Origin: Vibrio tubiashii
Lineage (GTDB): Bacteria > Pseudomonadota > Gammaproteobacteria > Enterobacterales > Vibrionaceae
NCBI GenBank assembly: GCA_000775715.1
Contig: JRWQ01000004.1
Location: forward strand, 1-54,652
Length of the DNA: 54,652 nt
Direction of reading: 5' to 3'
The position numbers and the translations under genes are program-made. Each line of letters begins with the position of its first letter. Position 1 is the stretch's first letter. Below are positions 6,275 through 14,473 of the stretch, one piece after another. A model generated the notes under the pieces. That model did not search any database. It saw only the letters and a program-made list of their open reading frames with translations, and was not told the origin of the DNA.

Positions 6275-7882
6275 CTATTTTCGACGGAACCCAAGCAGTC
6301 CAAGTAAGCCTAAAGCCAGGTATCCCAACGTGCCACCCTCGCGTTCAACTGTAACTTGCGTTACCGGACGTGGACTGATATCAGCCGCAGTCTGATCTTT
6401 AATTGGTACAAGCTTGACACCCACAAGTGAAGCACCTGCGCTACAGCTTGCATCGATCGCTTCAGAGTCGTAGCCACCAGCACAGTAGTAGGCCGTCGCT
6501 GCAATGACACCCGCATCATTAATATCAGCAGCTTGGATAATACGATATTGGTTGTTGTTGGTTGAAGCACCAGAGCCACTGGTTAAATCATCAAGATAAC
6601 GTGCTTGACCGCCAATAGGGGCTGAAGAGCCTGCCACGTAACCTAGGTTCGTAATGAATGCACGTTGCGCACGTGGTTTTCCACTTGTCTCTGAATGTGT
6701 TTCATAATCGATGGTACCAACAACGTCATTATGGTTATTGATATTACCAGCGGTACCATTTGCACCACTGAAAAAGATCGAACCACTAAACTCAGTGTAA
6801 GCCAGTGTCGCAGCGGAAACATCTGGCACATAGAACAACGTATTAGCATATGCGCCACTTAGCGGACGAGCGAGTTTTGCACTACCAATCGCTTTTTTAT
6901 TGTTGTTTACCGCTTGTAGCGTTTGATTGAGGTATTGGTCCTCATCATACGGAAAACCACTTACTTCTTTCGAGATCCAATTGGCTCCACTATCAGTAGA
7001 TTTAAATACAGTAGCCTTGAATCTAACATCGCCACCCGAGTTATAACCAACAGCGTATAAATCCGTTCCATCTATTATTATATCTCTTGCACTACCATGT
7101 GCGCGTCTGTCACCACTGTTAGCGCTACTATTAATCCAGGCAATAGGCTCCTGAAGAACACCATTTTTCCATACTGCGGCATAGGAGTTATTATTGCTGC
7201 TGGCATGGGTTCCCGTGCTCGATACACTGCCTACGGTAAAGTAGTCAGTTCCATCGAATAGCGTTTTCCACGCGTGTGATTCCGCATATGTCGTACCACC
7301 ATAAGCTTTTGGCAAGTCAGTTACAGAAGAACCATCTAAACTGGTATACGCGAGATTACGCGGTGAAGCTCCATCCCTCCTGTTACCCGTTTCAAGTCCA
7401 CTATCAATACTGTTTATTACAGCACTCTCACTGTAGTCAGCAGAACCGTCAAAATAAGCAATTGAACCAGAATAATTTCCATCCTGCTCTTTCTTATAGC
7501 CATTGGTGTATTGAGCCGTTGCCCAATTTTCACAAAGTGTTGTGGTGTAACCTAGGTATGAACGGCAATAATTCCTAAAGCCCTCCCAGTTATCATCAAG
7601 ATAGGTCCAGCCAAATGGCATAGCAAATGCTGCCTCATCGCGGTAACTGAATCCATCTCGGAAACGCTTAACCTCTGTTGCGATCTTTGAGGTCGAATTA
7701 GTACATGATGCGACTGTCCAACAACTGGAAGTCTCTTCCGAAACCGCTACACCATAAGTCAATAGACTGGAACTGGCTCCCTCTGGTGCCTCCAAATACA
7801 CATTATACAAAGCCGCATTGGCTGCAAACGAAGCCGCAATCGTTGCCGCTACTGTTGAAATCTTAAAAATCTTGCTACTCAT
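6275..7882 (-). CDS. DUF3466 surface protein with GlyGly-CTERM tail
   Basis: This is a 535-residue exported protein. A signal peptide is visible at residues 1-23 (cleavage likely after FAANA). The body is rich in Gly, Ser, Thr, Asn and Tyr, with repeated beta-strand-like segments such as WKTLFDGTDYFTVGSV, reminiscent of a beta-propeller or HAF-type repeat protein. The C-terminus has a Gly-Gly, a hydrophobic helix (GGTLGYLALGLLGLLG) and FRRK. That is the GlyGly-CTERM sorting signal processed by rhombosortase in Vibrio, usually on type II secretion substrates. I recognise it as DUF3466, whose function is unknown. The four Cys near the N-terminal third and two more near the C-terminus probably form disulfides. 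It lies 6 bp downstream of uup, so it may be read from the uup transcript. Confidence 0.8.
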   Translation of the reverse strand: MSSKIFKISTVAATIAASFAANAALYNVYLEAPEGASSSLLTYGVAVSEETSSCWTVASCTNSTSKIATEVKRFRDGFSYRDEAAFAMPFGWTYLDDNWEGFRNYCRSYLGYTTTLCENWATAQYTNGYKKEQDGNYSGSIAYFDGSADYSESAVINSIDSGLETGNRRDGASPRNLAYTSLDGSSVTDLPKAYGGTTYAESHAWKTLFDGTDYFTVGSVSSTGTHASSNNNSYAAVWKNGVLQEPIAWINSSANSGDRRAHGSARDIIIDGTDLYAVGYNSGGDVRFKATVFKSTDSGANWISKEVSGFPYDEDQYLNQTLQAVNNNKKAIGSAKLARPLSGAYANTLFYVPDVSAATLAYTEFSGSIFFSGANGTAGNINNHNDVVGTIDYETHSETSGKPRAQRAFITNLGYVAGSSAPIGGQARYLDDLTSGSGASTNNNQYRIIQAADINDAGVIAATAYYCAGGYDSEAIDASCSAGASLVGVKLVPIKDQTAADISPRPVTQVTVEREGGTLGYLALGLLGLLGFRRK

Positions 7883-7888
7883 TAGTTC

Positions 7889-9805
7889 TTAACTTTCCTG
7901 TTGCATTGCTTCGAGCTCTTCCCAGCGTTCGAAGGCAAATTCTAGCTCCTGCTCAGTGGCAGATAACTGATCTAATACGGGTTGCGTTTGCTCTACTGGT
8001 TTTGAAAAGAAGTCGGCGTTGTTGACTTGCTCTTGTAAGCTTTCAATCTCGGCTTCTAACTCTTCAAGCTTGGCTGGCAATGCTTCTAACTCTCGCTGCA
8101 GTTTATAGGATAACTTCTTCGGCTTACTCTTTGCCGCAGCCGTTTTGGGAGTTTCCTCAACCTGTTTAGCGATTTTTGTTGGTTTTTCAACCGCTCGTGC
8201 CTTTAGAGTTTGCGCACGCTGCTGCTGAGCGTCGTGATAACCACCAACAAATTCCTCGATAACGCCCTCACCTTCAAAGATCCAGCTTGTGGTTACTGTG
8301 TTATCAACAAACTGACGATCGTGGCTGACAAGTAAAAGCGTACCCTGATAATTGGCAAGTAAATCTTCCAAAAGTTCCAAAGTTTCGATATCAAGATCGT
8401 TAGTTGGTTCATCAAGCACCAATAGGTTGTTTGATCTAAGGAAGATTCTGGCTAGCAATAAGCGGTTTTTCTCACCACCAGATAGCGCTTTAACTGGCGT
8501 GCGAGCGCGTTTAGGCGCAAACAGAAAGTCTTGCAAGTAACTGAGTGCATGACGCTGCCTGCCCCCAACCATCACCTCTTGCTTACCATCTGCAAGGTTA
8601 TCGATAACCGATTTCTCTGGATCCAGTACTTCACGGTACTGGTCAAAATAGGCCACTTCTAGCTTAGTGCCACAGTGTAGCTTGCCGGATTGGGGCTGGA
8701 GCTCATCGAGAAGGAGTTTAAGCAAGGTACTCTTACCGCAACCGTTAGGACCTATCAGTGCGATGCGATCACCACGCATGATATTGAACGAAAAGTCCTT
8801 AACGATCGGCTTACCTTCAATCTCATAGTTAATGCTGTTTGCTTCGAAAACAATTTTGCCTGAACGCGATGCATCATCTATTTGGATGTTTGCCTTACCC
8901 TGAACTTCTCTGCGCTCACTGCGCTCTTCACGCAGCTTCTTAAGCGCTCTGACACGCCCTTCATTACGAGTACGGCGCGCTTTAATACCTTGACGAATCC
9001 ACACCTCTTCTTGAGCAAGCTTTTTATCGAATTCTGCGTTCTGCATCTCTTCGACTCGCAGCATCTCTTCTTTCTCCACCAGGTAGTTATCATAATTACC
9101 CGGGAAAGACGCCAGTTTGCCGCGATCAAGATCGACAATACGTGTTGCCATTGACTTAATAAACGCACGGTCGTGAGAGATAAAGATGATTGACCCACGG
9201 AAATCTTTGAGAAAGTTCTCTAGCCACTCAATCGTTGTGACGTCAAGGTGGTTAGTAGGCTCATCAAGAAGTAGTACATCAGGGTCGCGAACCAACGCTC
9301 TTGCTAGTGCCGCTTTACGTTGCCAACCGCCAGAAAGGTCTGTCAGCTTAGTGTGTCCATCAAGCTTAAGCGCTGCGAGTACATTTTTAATTCGATCTTC
9401 AAAGCGCCATGCGCCTGAATGCTCGAGCTGTTCTTGAACGCGAGCAAGCTTGTTGATGTTCTGCTCTGAAGGGTCAATAGCAATCAGATCGAGTTGATCT
9501 TGATAGATCTTAATCTGCTCACCTATCTCAGCCAAGCCACCAGCGACATAATCAAATACCGTACCCTCTTGGTTCCTTGGTGGATCTTGCTCCAATCGAG
9601 AAACAACCACATCTTGAGTCACTGTGAGTTTGCCGTCGTCTAAAAGCACTTCTTGAGCAAGAACCTTCATCAAGGTTGACTTACCTGCGCCATTTCGACC
9701 TACTAAACAGACACGCTCGTTCTCTTGGAGTGCGAAGTCCGCGTGGTCTAATAGAGGGTGATCACCGTAAGCCAGTAATCCATTATTTATTGTTAATAAT
9801 GCCAT
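7889..9805 (-). CDS. uup: ABC-F family ATPase Uup
   Basis: Uup is a soluble ABC-F ATPase with two nucleotide-binding domains. It acts on ribosomes and is linked to suppression of transposon excision and to resolution of branched DNA. Both Walker A motifs are intact (GRNGAGKS at residues 36-43, GPNGCGKS in the second domain). Both signatures (LSGGWQRKAAL, LSGGEKNRLLL) and both Walker B motifs (LLLDEPTN, LVLDEPTN) are also intact. Residues from about 560 to the end form the charged coiled-coil DNA-binding region of Uup (LQRELEALPAKLEELEAEIESL in part). The length of 638 residues matches E. coli. The start overlaps the end of the glutaredoxin gene by 23 bp, suggesting translational coupling. Confidence 0.95.
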   Translation of the reverse strand: MALLTINNGLLAYGDHPLLDHADFALQENERVCLVGRNGAGKSTLMKVLAQEVLLDDGKLTVTQDVVVSRLEQDPPRNQEGTVFDYVAGGLAEIGEQIKIYQDQLDLIAIDPSEQNINKLARVQEQLEHSGAWRFEDRIKNVLAALKLDGHTKLTDLSGGWQRKAALARALVRDPDVLLLDEPTNHLDVTTIEWLENFLKDFRGSIIFISHDRAFIKSMATRIVDLDRGKLASFPGNYDNYLVEKEEMLRVEEMQNAEFDKKLAQEEVWIRQGIKARRTRNEGRVRALKKLREERSERREVQGKANIQIDDASRSGKIVFEANSINYEIEGKPIVKDFSFNIMRGDRIALIGPNGCGKSTLLKLLLDELQPQSGKLHCGTKLEVAYFDQYREVLDPEKSVIDNLADGKQEVMVGGRQRHALSYLQDFLFAPKRARTPVKALSGGEKNRLLLARIFLRSNNLLVLDEPTNDLDIETLELLEDLLANYQGTLLLVSHDRQFVDNTVTTSWIFEGEGVIEEFVGGYHDAQQQRAQTLKARAVEKPTKIAKQVEETPKTAAAKSKPKKLSYKLQRELEALPAKLEELEAEIESLQEQVNNADFFSKPVEQTQPVLDQLSATEQELEFAFERWEELEAMQQES

Positions 9806-10025
9806 TGTCGTCTAACCAAAGCTGTAGTTGTTGTATATCGAACGGCCAATTAAGCTCGCCACCTTGATAATGCAGTACCGGAATGGTGACACCGTAACGA
9901 GAAAATAACTCATCATCAAAAGCAATATCGACGATCTCTACTTGATGAGAGATATTAAGCTGTTTTGTCAGTTCAAATGCCATCTCACAAAGATGGCACC
10001 CTTCTGTGCTATATAAAGTGATCAC
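9783..10025 (-). CDS. Glutaredoxin-family protein
   Basis: This 80-residue thioredoxin-fold protein has MITLYSTEGCHLCEMAF at the N-terminus, which gives a CxxC redox motif (CHLC, residues 10-13). The cis-proline region TIPVLHYQGGELNWPF follows. It is shorter than classic glutaredoxins and matches the DUF836/glutaredoxin-like family seen beside rlmKL and uup in Vibrio. It starts at a GTG (10023-10025), 10 bp after the rlmKL stop, and overlaps uup by 23 bp, so the three genes form one operon. A thiol-disulfide role is inferred, and its partner is unknown. Confidence 0.82.
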   Translation of the reverse strand: MITLYSTEGCHLCEMAFELTKQLNISHQVEIVDIAFDDELFSRYGVTIPVLHYQGGELNWPFDIQQLQLWLDDNGIINNK

Positions 10026-10035
10026 CTTGGACCTA

Positions 10036-12159
10036 CTATTCCTTGTGAGTCAAGACCCAACAGTTATGAATGTGTTTGTTGCGCGCGAAATCCATTGGCA
10101 ATGTTTGGTGCGAGATGTTCTTCGCATCTAAGCCAAGTTCATTCAAACCATCCATATCCATCTTAAATTGACGTTTGTTGTTAGAGAACACAATCGTGCC
10201 ACCGCTACGTAACAGGCGCTTAAGGTTTTTCATTAACTGGATATGGTCGCGCTGAACGTCAAAGCTCTGCTCCATACGCTTGGAATTGGAAAACGTTGGG
10301 GGATCAATGAAAATAAGATCGAACTGCGCAGTTGAACGCTCTAGCCACTGAAGACAATCTGCTTGTTCGAATCTATGCTGACGACCGACCTGACCATTGA
10401 GCTTCATATTTTCTTTCGCCCACTCTAGGTAGGTATTAGACATATCAACCGTTGTCGTCGACTTAGCACCACCACACGCAGCATGCACAGTTGCAGAGCC
10501 GGTGTAGGCGAATAAGTTCAAAAAGTCTTTACCTTGCGCCATTTCACCTAGCTTGCGACGAGTAATCTTATGATCAAGGAACAGGCCAGTGTCTAGGTAA
10601 TCATGCAAGTTGACTTTGAGCTTTACGCCATACTCATGAACATTCAACGTCTCTGACTCTTGAGCTAGCTTTTGATACTGTGAACGCCCCTTCTGCTTTT
10701 CGCGAACTTTCAGTACAACTTTATTCGCTTCAGTGCCTGTAACTTGAATAGCTGCTCGGATGATGTCAGTCAGACGACGCTTGGCTTTCTCTTCTGGAAT
10801 ATTCTTTGGTGCAGCGTACTCTTGGATAACCAGATGATCTAAATACACGTCTATGGCTACATTGTATTCAGGTAGATCTGCATCATAGATCCGGTAACAA
10901 TCCAACTCTTCTTTACGTGCCCACTTGCCAATTTTAGCGATATTCTTCTTTAAACGGTTCGAAAAGTCCGGGGCAATTAGAGAATCAGTGACATTGTCAC
11001 CTTTACTATCTGATGGACGGTCACTGATCGAGTAATTCTTTTGGTGACACGGTAACGCACCATTATTCAACTTGAACTGCTTATCAGCACGCATGCGCAA
11101 ACAGCTCAACAGCTCATCAGAACTAGAGAAAATAGACGCTTGGCTACCACCAAACTCAGATTTCAGTTGTGCACCAAAGGCTGTGTACAAAGCAATTAGG
11201 CCAGGGTGGGTACCTAAGCGCTCACCGTAAGGCGGGTTAGAAACGATAACACCCGATTCGAAGCCTGCTGGACGCTTAATTTGCGCCGCATCACCAAGAT
11301 TAAACTCAATTAATGACTCAACACCCGCTCGACGCGCGTTATCTTTGGCCGTTTTCAGCACACGAGCGTCGTTATCAAAGCCAAAGAACTTAGTGTCAAC
11401 TTTCTTGACGCCTCTCTTAGCTTGCACGCTCGCTTCGGATTTTACCTCTGCCCAAAGTTCTGGCTCAAAGTCTTCAAGGGACTCAAAGCCCCACTGCTTA
11501 CGATTAACCCCAGGGGCCATGTTAGCCGCCATCATTGCAGCTTCAATCAGAAGCGTACCAGAACCACACATAGGGTCTAATAGCGGCTTATCAACTGTCC
11601 AACCACTACGAAGAATTATTGCAGCTGCTAATGTCTCACGGAGAGGCGCACGACCAGACTCAGGACGATATCCACGTTGATGTAAACCACCGCCGACCAT
11701 ATCAACACCTAAGATAGCTTTATCACGATGCAAACGAACATGAATGCGAAGATCTGCATGATCTTTGCTGATCGATGGTCTAGACAGGTTCTTTTTCTCA
11801 AATGCGTCTACTACTGCATCTTTTACTTTCATCGCGCCGTATTGGCTATTGCGAATCTCGCGGTTAGTACCATTGAAATCAACCACAAACTTCTTCGAAC
11901 TATGGAACTGGTTCACCCAATTCACTGAAGACGTTGCTAAGTACAAGTCCATATCATCGTTACATGTGAACTCAGAAAGCACACGGACAAAACGCGATGC
12001 CAGGCGGCTCCATAGACAGCAACGATAAATTTGCTCATTCGAAGCTTTAAAACGCACCCCTGCTTGAACAGGTTTGGCATTGCTAATCCCTAGCTTAGTT
12101 AACTCTTCAACCAACAGGTTTTCCAAACCGTTGGATGTAACCGCAAGATATTGATGCAT
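10036..12159 (-). CDS. rlmL: Bifunctional 23S rRNA methyltransferase RlmKL
   Basis: This fused enzyme makes m2G2445 (RlmL part) and m7G2069 (RlmK part) in 23S rRNA. The 707-residue product fits the 702 of E. coli. The N-terminus is a THUMP domain (residues about 45-155). The RlmL methylase follows with the SAM motif [14 protein letters not shown] and the catalytic motif [11 protein letters not shown]. The C-terminal RlmK methylase has [16 protein letters not shown] and [15 protein letters not shown]. It is the first gene of the operon with the glutaredoxin gene and uup. A perfect matS site lies inside the gene at 10988-11000. Confidence 0.95.
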   Translation of the reverse strand: MHQYLAVTSNGLENLLVEELTKLGISNAKPVQAGVRFKASNEQIYRCCLWSRLASRFVRVLSEFTCNDDMDLYLATSSVNWVNQFHSSKKFVVDFNGTNREIRNSQYGAMKVKDAVVDAFEKKNLSRPSISKDHADLRIHVRLHRDKAILGVDMVGGGLHQRGYRPESGRAPLRETLAAAIILRSGWTVDKPLLDPMCGSGTLLIEAAMMAANMAPGVNRKQWGFESLEDFEPELWAEVKSEASVQAKRGVKKVDTKFFGFDNDARVLKTAKDNARRAGVESLIEFNLGDAAQIKRPAGFESGVIVSNPPYGERLGTHPGLIALYTAFGAQLKSEFGGSQASIFSSSDELLSCLRMRADKQFKLNNGALPCHQKNYSISDRPSDSKGDNVTDSLIAPDFSNRLKKNIAKIGKWARKEELDCYRIYDADLPEYNVAIDVYLDHLVIQEYAAPKNIPEEKAKRRLTDIIRAAIQVTGTEANKVVLKVREKQKGRSQYQKLAQESETLNVHEYGVKLKVNLHDYLDTGLFLDHKITRRKLGEMAQGKDFLNLFAYTGSATVHAACGGAKSTTTVDMSNTYLEWAKENMKLNGQVGRQHRFEQADCLQWLERSTAQFDLIFIDPPTFSNSKRMEQSFDVQRDHIQLMKNLKRLLRSGGTIVFSNNKRQFKMDMDGLNELGLDAKNISHQTLPMDFARNKHIHNCWVLTHKE
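10988..11000. promoter_or_regulatory. matS site (MatP binding)
   Basis: GTGACATTGTCAC is a perfect match to the matS consensus GTGACRNYGTCAC. It lies inside the rlmKL coding region, as many matS sites do in E. coli. Confidence 0.8.
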
Positions 12160-12636
12160 AGTGATGTATTAATTCTTTAAAAAATGACCACGCATTATAC
12201 CCGACTCGATCACTTATCGTTAGCGCAATCCGTTAATTAGCCAAACTTCCCTACCAAATGGACGAAAATTCAACACTTTCAGTTTTTGTTGCCCAATTTC
12301 AAAGCATAGCAATACACCAATCGTTTTAAGCATCGTAATAAGGGCTAAAAGCGAAGTGAATACTTATTCTCCTTGATTTTGGTCTATACCAACAAATCAA
12401 TTTAATGAAACTTTATTACAAAAATAGGTAAAATGGGGAATATTAGTGAGTTTCCACTACGCTGACGTGGCTAAAAAGAGGGAAAATAGTCGTTCTGTTT
12501 GGTGATAATTTGAACACATCTCACAAATGAGAGCTATGAATTTGCACTGAGCTAGTGGCCCCAATGTAGAAATCTAGAGACAAAAAAAAGCCAGCATCAC
12601 GCTGGCGGGAAATGAAACGAAGGAAAAATAATGAAA
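12160..12636. other. Intergenic region between rlmKL and zapC, no gene seen
   Basis: The stretch is AT-rich with stops in all frames. It holds a possible rlmKL promoter: a perfect minus-strand TATAAT at 12194-12199 with a weak -35 (TAACGA, 17 bp away). It also holds the zapC terminator near its right end. I see nothing else. Confidence 0.45.
12582..12606 (-). terminator. Intrinsic terminator of zapC
   Basis: On the minus strand GCCAGC pairs with GCTGGC around a 5-nt loop and is followed by a run of eight T. Confidence 0.85.
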
Positions 12637-13182
12637 TTAGCCAACCATAGCGATTGGTTGAACATGAAAAAGATGATTTGCGATAGTAAGCCTGTCATGC
12701 ATTACTTTTATCGCTTGGCCAAACTGCAACGACTTAGAGCCATTTAGCTCAAATTCCTCTAAAGAGACTGATGCGCACAAGCTGGCACACTCGCCGACCT
12801 CAAGTACAATAAAAAATCCATCACTAAGGTTATTGCTGAGGCGAATTAGGTCACCCTCTTCTGGCGTGATCTGTCCATCTGACAAACAATCAAAAAACCA
12901 GCTTTTTGGCTGAACAGGTTTATGGAAGCGCTTCGCCGCGACGCAATAGAGTGCTAGTTCGGCCTGGCGTGGTTCACTTAAACCTAACAGCGCGATTTGC
13001 TCTTTGTAGGTTTGGTAAGAAGATGCATCATCAACAGAGAACTCATTGACACCAATTGCACATTCAACAATCAGTTTACGAGGTAGATTGGTTTTGAAAA
13101 CCATATCATCACCCAGATCAAGCATTAAATGCCCCTCTGAGTCATCATAGTACCATGTCCATTTGTCACTAGGTTTCAACAT
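12637..13182 (-). CDS. zapC: Cell division protein ZapC
   Basis: ZapC binds FtsZ and promotes bundling of protofilaments at the division ring. The product is 181 residues, as in E. coli (180). Matching features are the start MLKPSDKWTWYYDD, the middle SWFFDCLSDGQ and the end QFGQAIKVMHDRL. A longer frame opens at 13242, but the ATG at 13182 is chosen. It gives the family's N-terminus and has GATGGAACG just before it. The order pyrD-zapC on the same strand is conserved. A terminator stands between the two, so zapC probably has its own promoter inside 13183-13269. Confidence 0.9.
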   Translation of the reverse strand: MLKPSDKWTWYYDDSEGHLMLDLGDDMVFKTNLPRKLIVECAIGVNEFSVDDASSYQTYKEQIALLGLSEPRQAELALYCVAAKRFHKPVQPKSWFFDCLSDGQITPEEGDLIRLSNNLSDGFFIVLEVGECASLCASVSLEEFELNGSKSLQFGQAIKVMHDRLTIANHLFHVQPIAMVG

Positions 13183-13269
13183 CGTTCCATCTCTGAATTT
13201 GGATTTGAAGTAAGTAAAACGCTTAGTTACCTTTACTAACAATATTGGATTCTATTAGCTGGTTGGCGA

Positions 13270-13301
13270 AAAAAAAGAGGAAATGAAAACTCATTTCCTC
13301 T
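13270..13301 (-). terminator. Intrinsic terminator of pyrD
   Basis: A perfect 11-bp stem (AGAGGAAATGA with TCATTTCCTCT, 4-nt loop) is followed on the minus strand by eight T. Confidence 0.88.
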
Positions 13302-13335
13302 TGATTTCTGTCTAGCTAGGTTCGAGAAACCTCAT

Positions 13336-13348
13336 GTGACAATGTCAC
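13336..13348. promoter_or_regulatory. matS site (MatP binding)
   Basis: GTGACAATGTCAC matches the matS consensus perfectly. It is intergenic, just after the pyrD stop and before the pyrD terminator. Confidence 0.85.
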
Positions 13349-13375
13349 TAGAATGCAATCTCTTTTGGCAAGCGA

Positions 13376-14386
13376 CTATAGGTTTTTAACGATATCTTTA
13401 ACTAGTGATGGTCCGTGGTAGATAAAGCCAGAATATACCTGAACGAGTTCAGCTCCCGCCATCAATTTTTCTTTGGCCGCGACATAAGAGTCAATACCAC
13501 CCACTCCAATGATTGGAATTTGACCTTTAAGCTGCTCGTGAAGACAACGTACAACCTCTGTACTGCGACTTTGCACCGGACGACCACTTAACCCACCCGC
13601 TTCATTCGCATGTTTCATGCCTTCTACAATCGCGCGGTCCAAAGTCGTATTCGTTGCAATCACTGCGTCGATGCGATTTTTCAGTAGGGATTCACAGATC
13701 TGTTTGATCTCGTCGTCACTAAGATCCGGTGCGATCTTCAGTGCAAGTGGAACATACTTACTATGTTTCTCTGCAAGTTCTGCTTGTTTGGTTTTCAGTT
13801 CTGCAAGCAACTCGTCTAACGCTTCGCCATATTGAAGCGAACGGAGCCCCGGAGTGTTTGGCGAAGAGATGTTAACGGCTATGTAACCTGCGTACTCATA
13901 TACCTTCTCCATACAGATCAAGTAATCTTCAGCACCTTTTTCTATTGGCGTATCTTTGTTCTTACCAATGTTGATGCCTAACACACAGTCGTACTTCGCT
14001 TTCTTAACATTTTCAACGAGATTATCAACGCCTAAATTGTTAAAGCCCATACGGTTAATAATACCTTCCGCTTCAACAAGACGGAAAAGACGTGGCTTAT
14101 CGTTGCCCGATTGTGGACGAGGAGTGACCGTTCCTACTTCAACAAACCCAAAGCCCATAGCATCGAAAGCTTCGATACATTCACCGTTTTTGTCCAAACC
14201 AGCGGCGAGTCCGACTGGATTACGGAAAGTTAAGCCCATACACTCGACTGGACGATGCGGAAGTTGTTGGCGATAAAACAGATCGAATGGAGTGCCAGTA
14301 AAACGCTTGAAGTTTTGAATTGCAAGATCGTGTGCCTTCTCGGCATCGAGTTGGAAAAAGCCAGTTCTGGCTAGACGGTAAAGCAT
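13376..14386 (-). CDS. pyrD: Dihydroorotate dehydrogenase, class 2 (quinone-linked)
   Basis: PyrD oxidises dihydroorotate to orotate in pyrimidine synthesis, passing electrons to membrane quinones. The 336-residue length equals E. coli PyrD. The N-terminal membrane-association helices ([22 protein letters not shown]) mark class 2. The FMN barrel shows [14 protein letters not shown], the substrate/FMN motifs [11 protein letters not shown] and IATNTTLDR, and GLSGRPVQ followed by IIGVGGI. The catalytic serine lies in [15 protein letters not shown] stands 5 bp before the ATG. The leader carries a terminator-like hairpin (14399-14425) right before this ribosome-binding site. Confidence 0.96.
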   Translation of the reverse strand: MLYRLARTGFFQLDAEKAHDLAIQNFKRFTGTPFDLFYRQQLPHRPVECMGLTFRNPVGLAAGLDKNGECIEAFDAMGFGFVEVGTVTPRPQSGNDKPRLFRLVEAEGIINRMGFNNLGVDNLVENVKKAKYDCVLGINIGKNKDTPIEKGAEDYLICMEKVYEYAGYIAVNISSPNTPGLRSLQYGEALDELLAELKTKQAELAEKHSKYVPLALKIAPDLSDDEIKQICESLLKNRIDAVIATNTTLDRAIVEGMKHANEAGGLSGRPVQSRSTEVVRCLHEQLKGQIPIIGVGGIDSYVAAKEKLMAGAELVQVYSGFIYHGPSLVKDIVKNL

Positions 14387-14398
14387 TGTGCCTCCGAA

Positions 14399-14425
14399 AG
14401 AAAAAAGCCCCGTGTAAACGGGGCT
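14399..14425 (-). terminator. Terminator or attenuator between gdhB and pyrD
   Basis: On the minus strand the stem AGCCCCG / CGGGGCT with loop TTTACA is followed by six T, then at once by the pyrD ribosome-binding site. It can end the NAD-GDH transcript. It also lies in any pyrD leader that begins upstream. A possible promoter is TTGAAT, 16 bp, TAATAC (minus strand) ending just before the hairpin. Confidence 0.75.
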
Positions 14426-14473
14426 GTATTATTAATGGTTTTACCGAATAATTCAACGAATTATAGCAAACGT

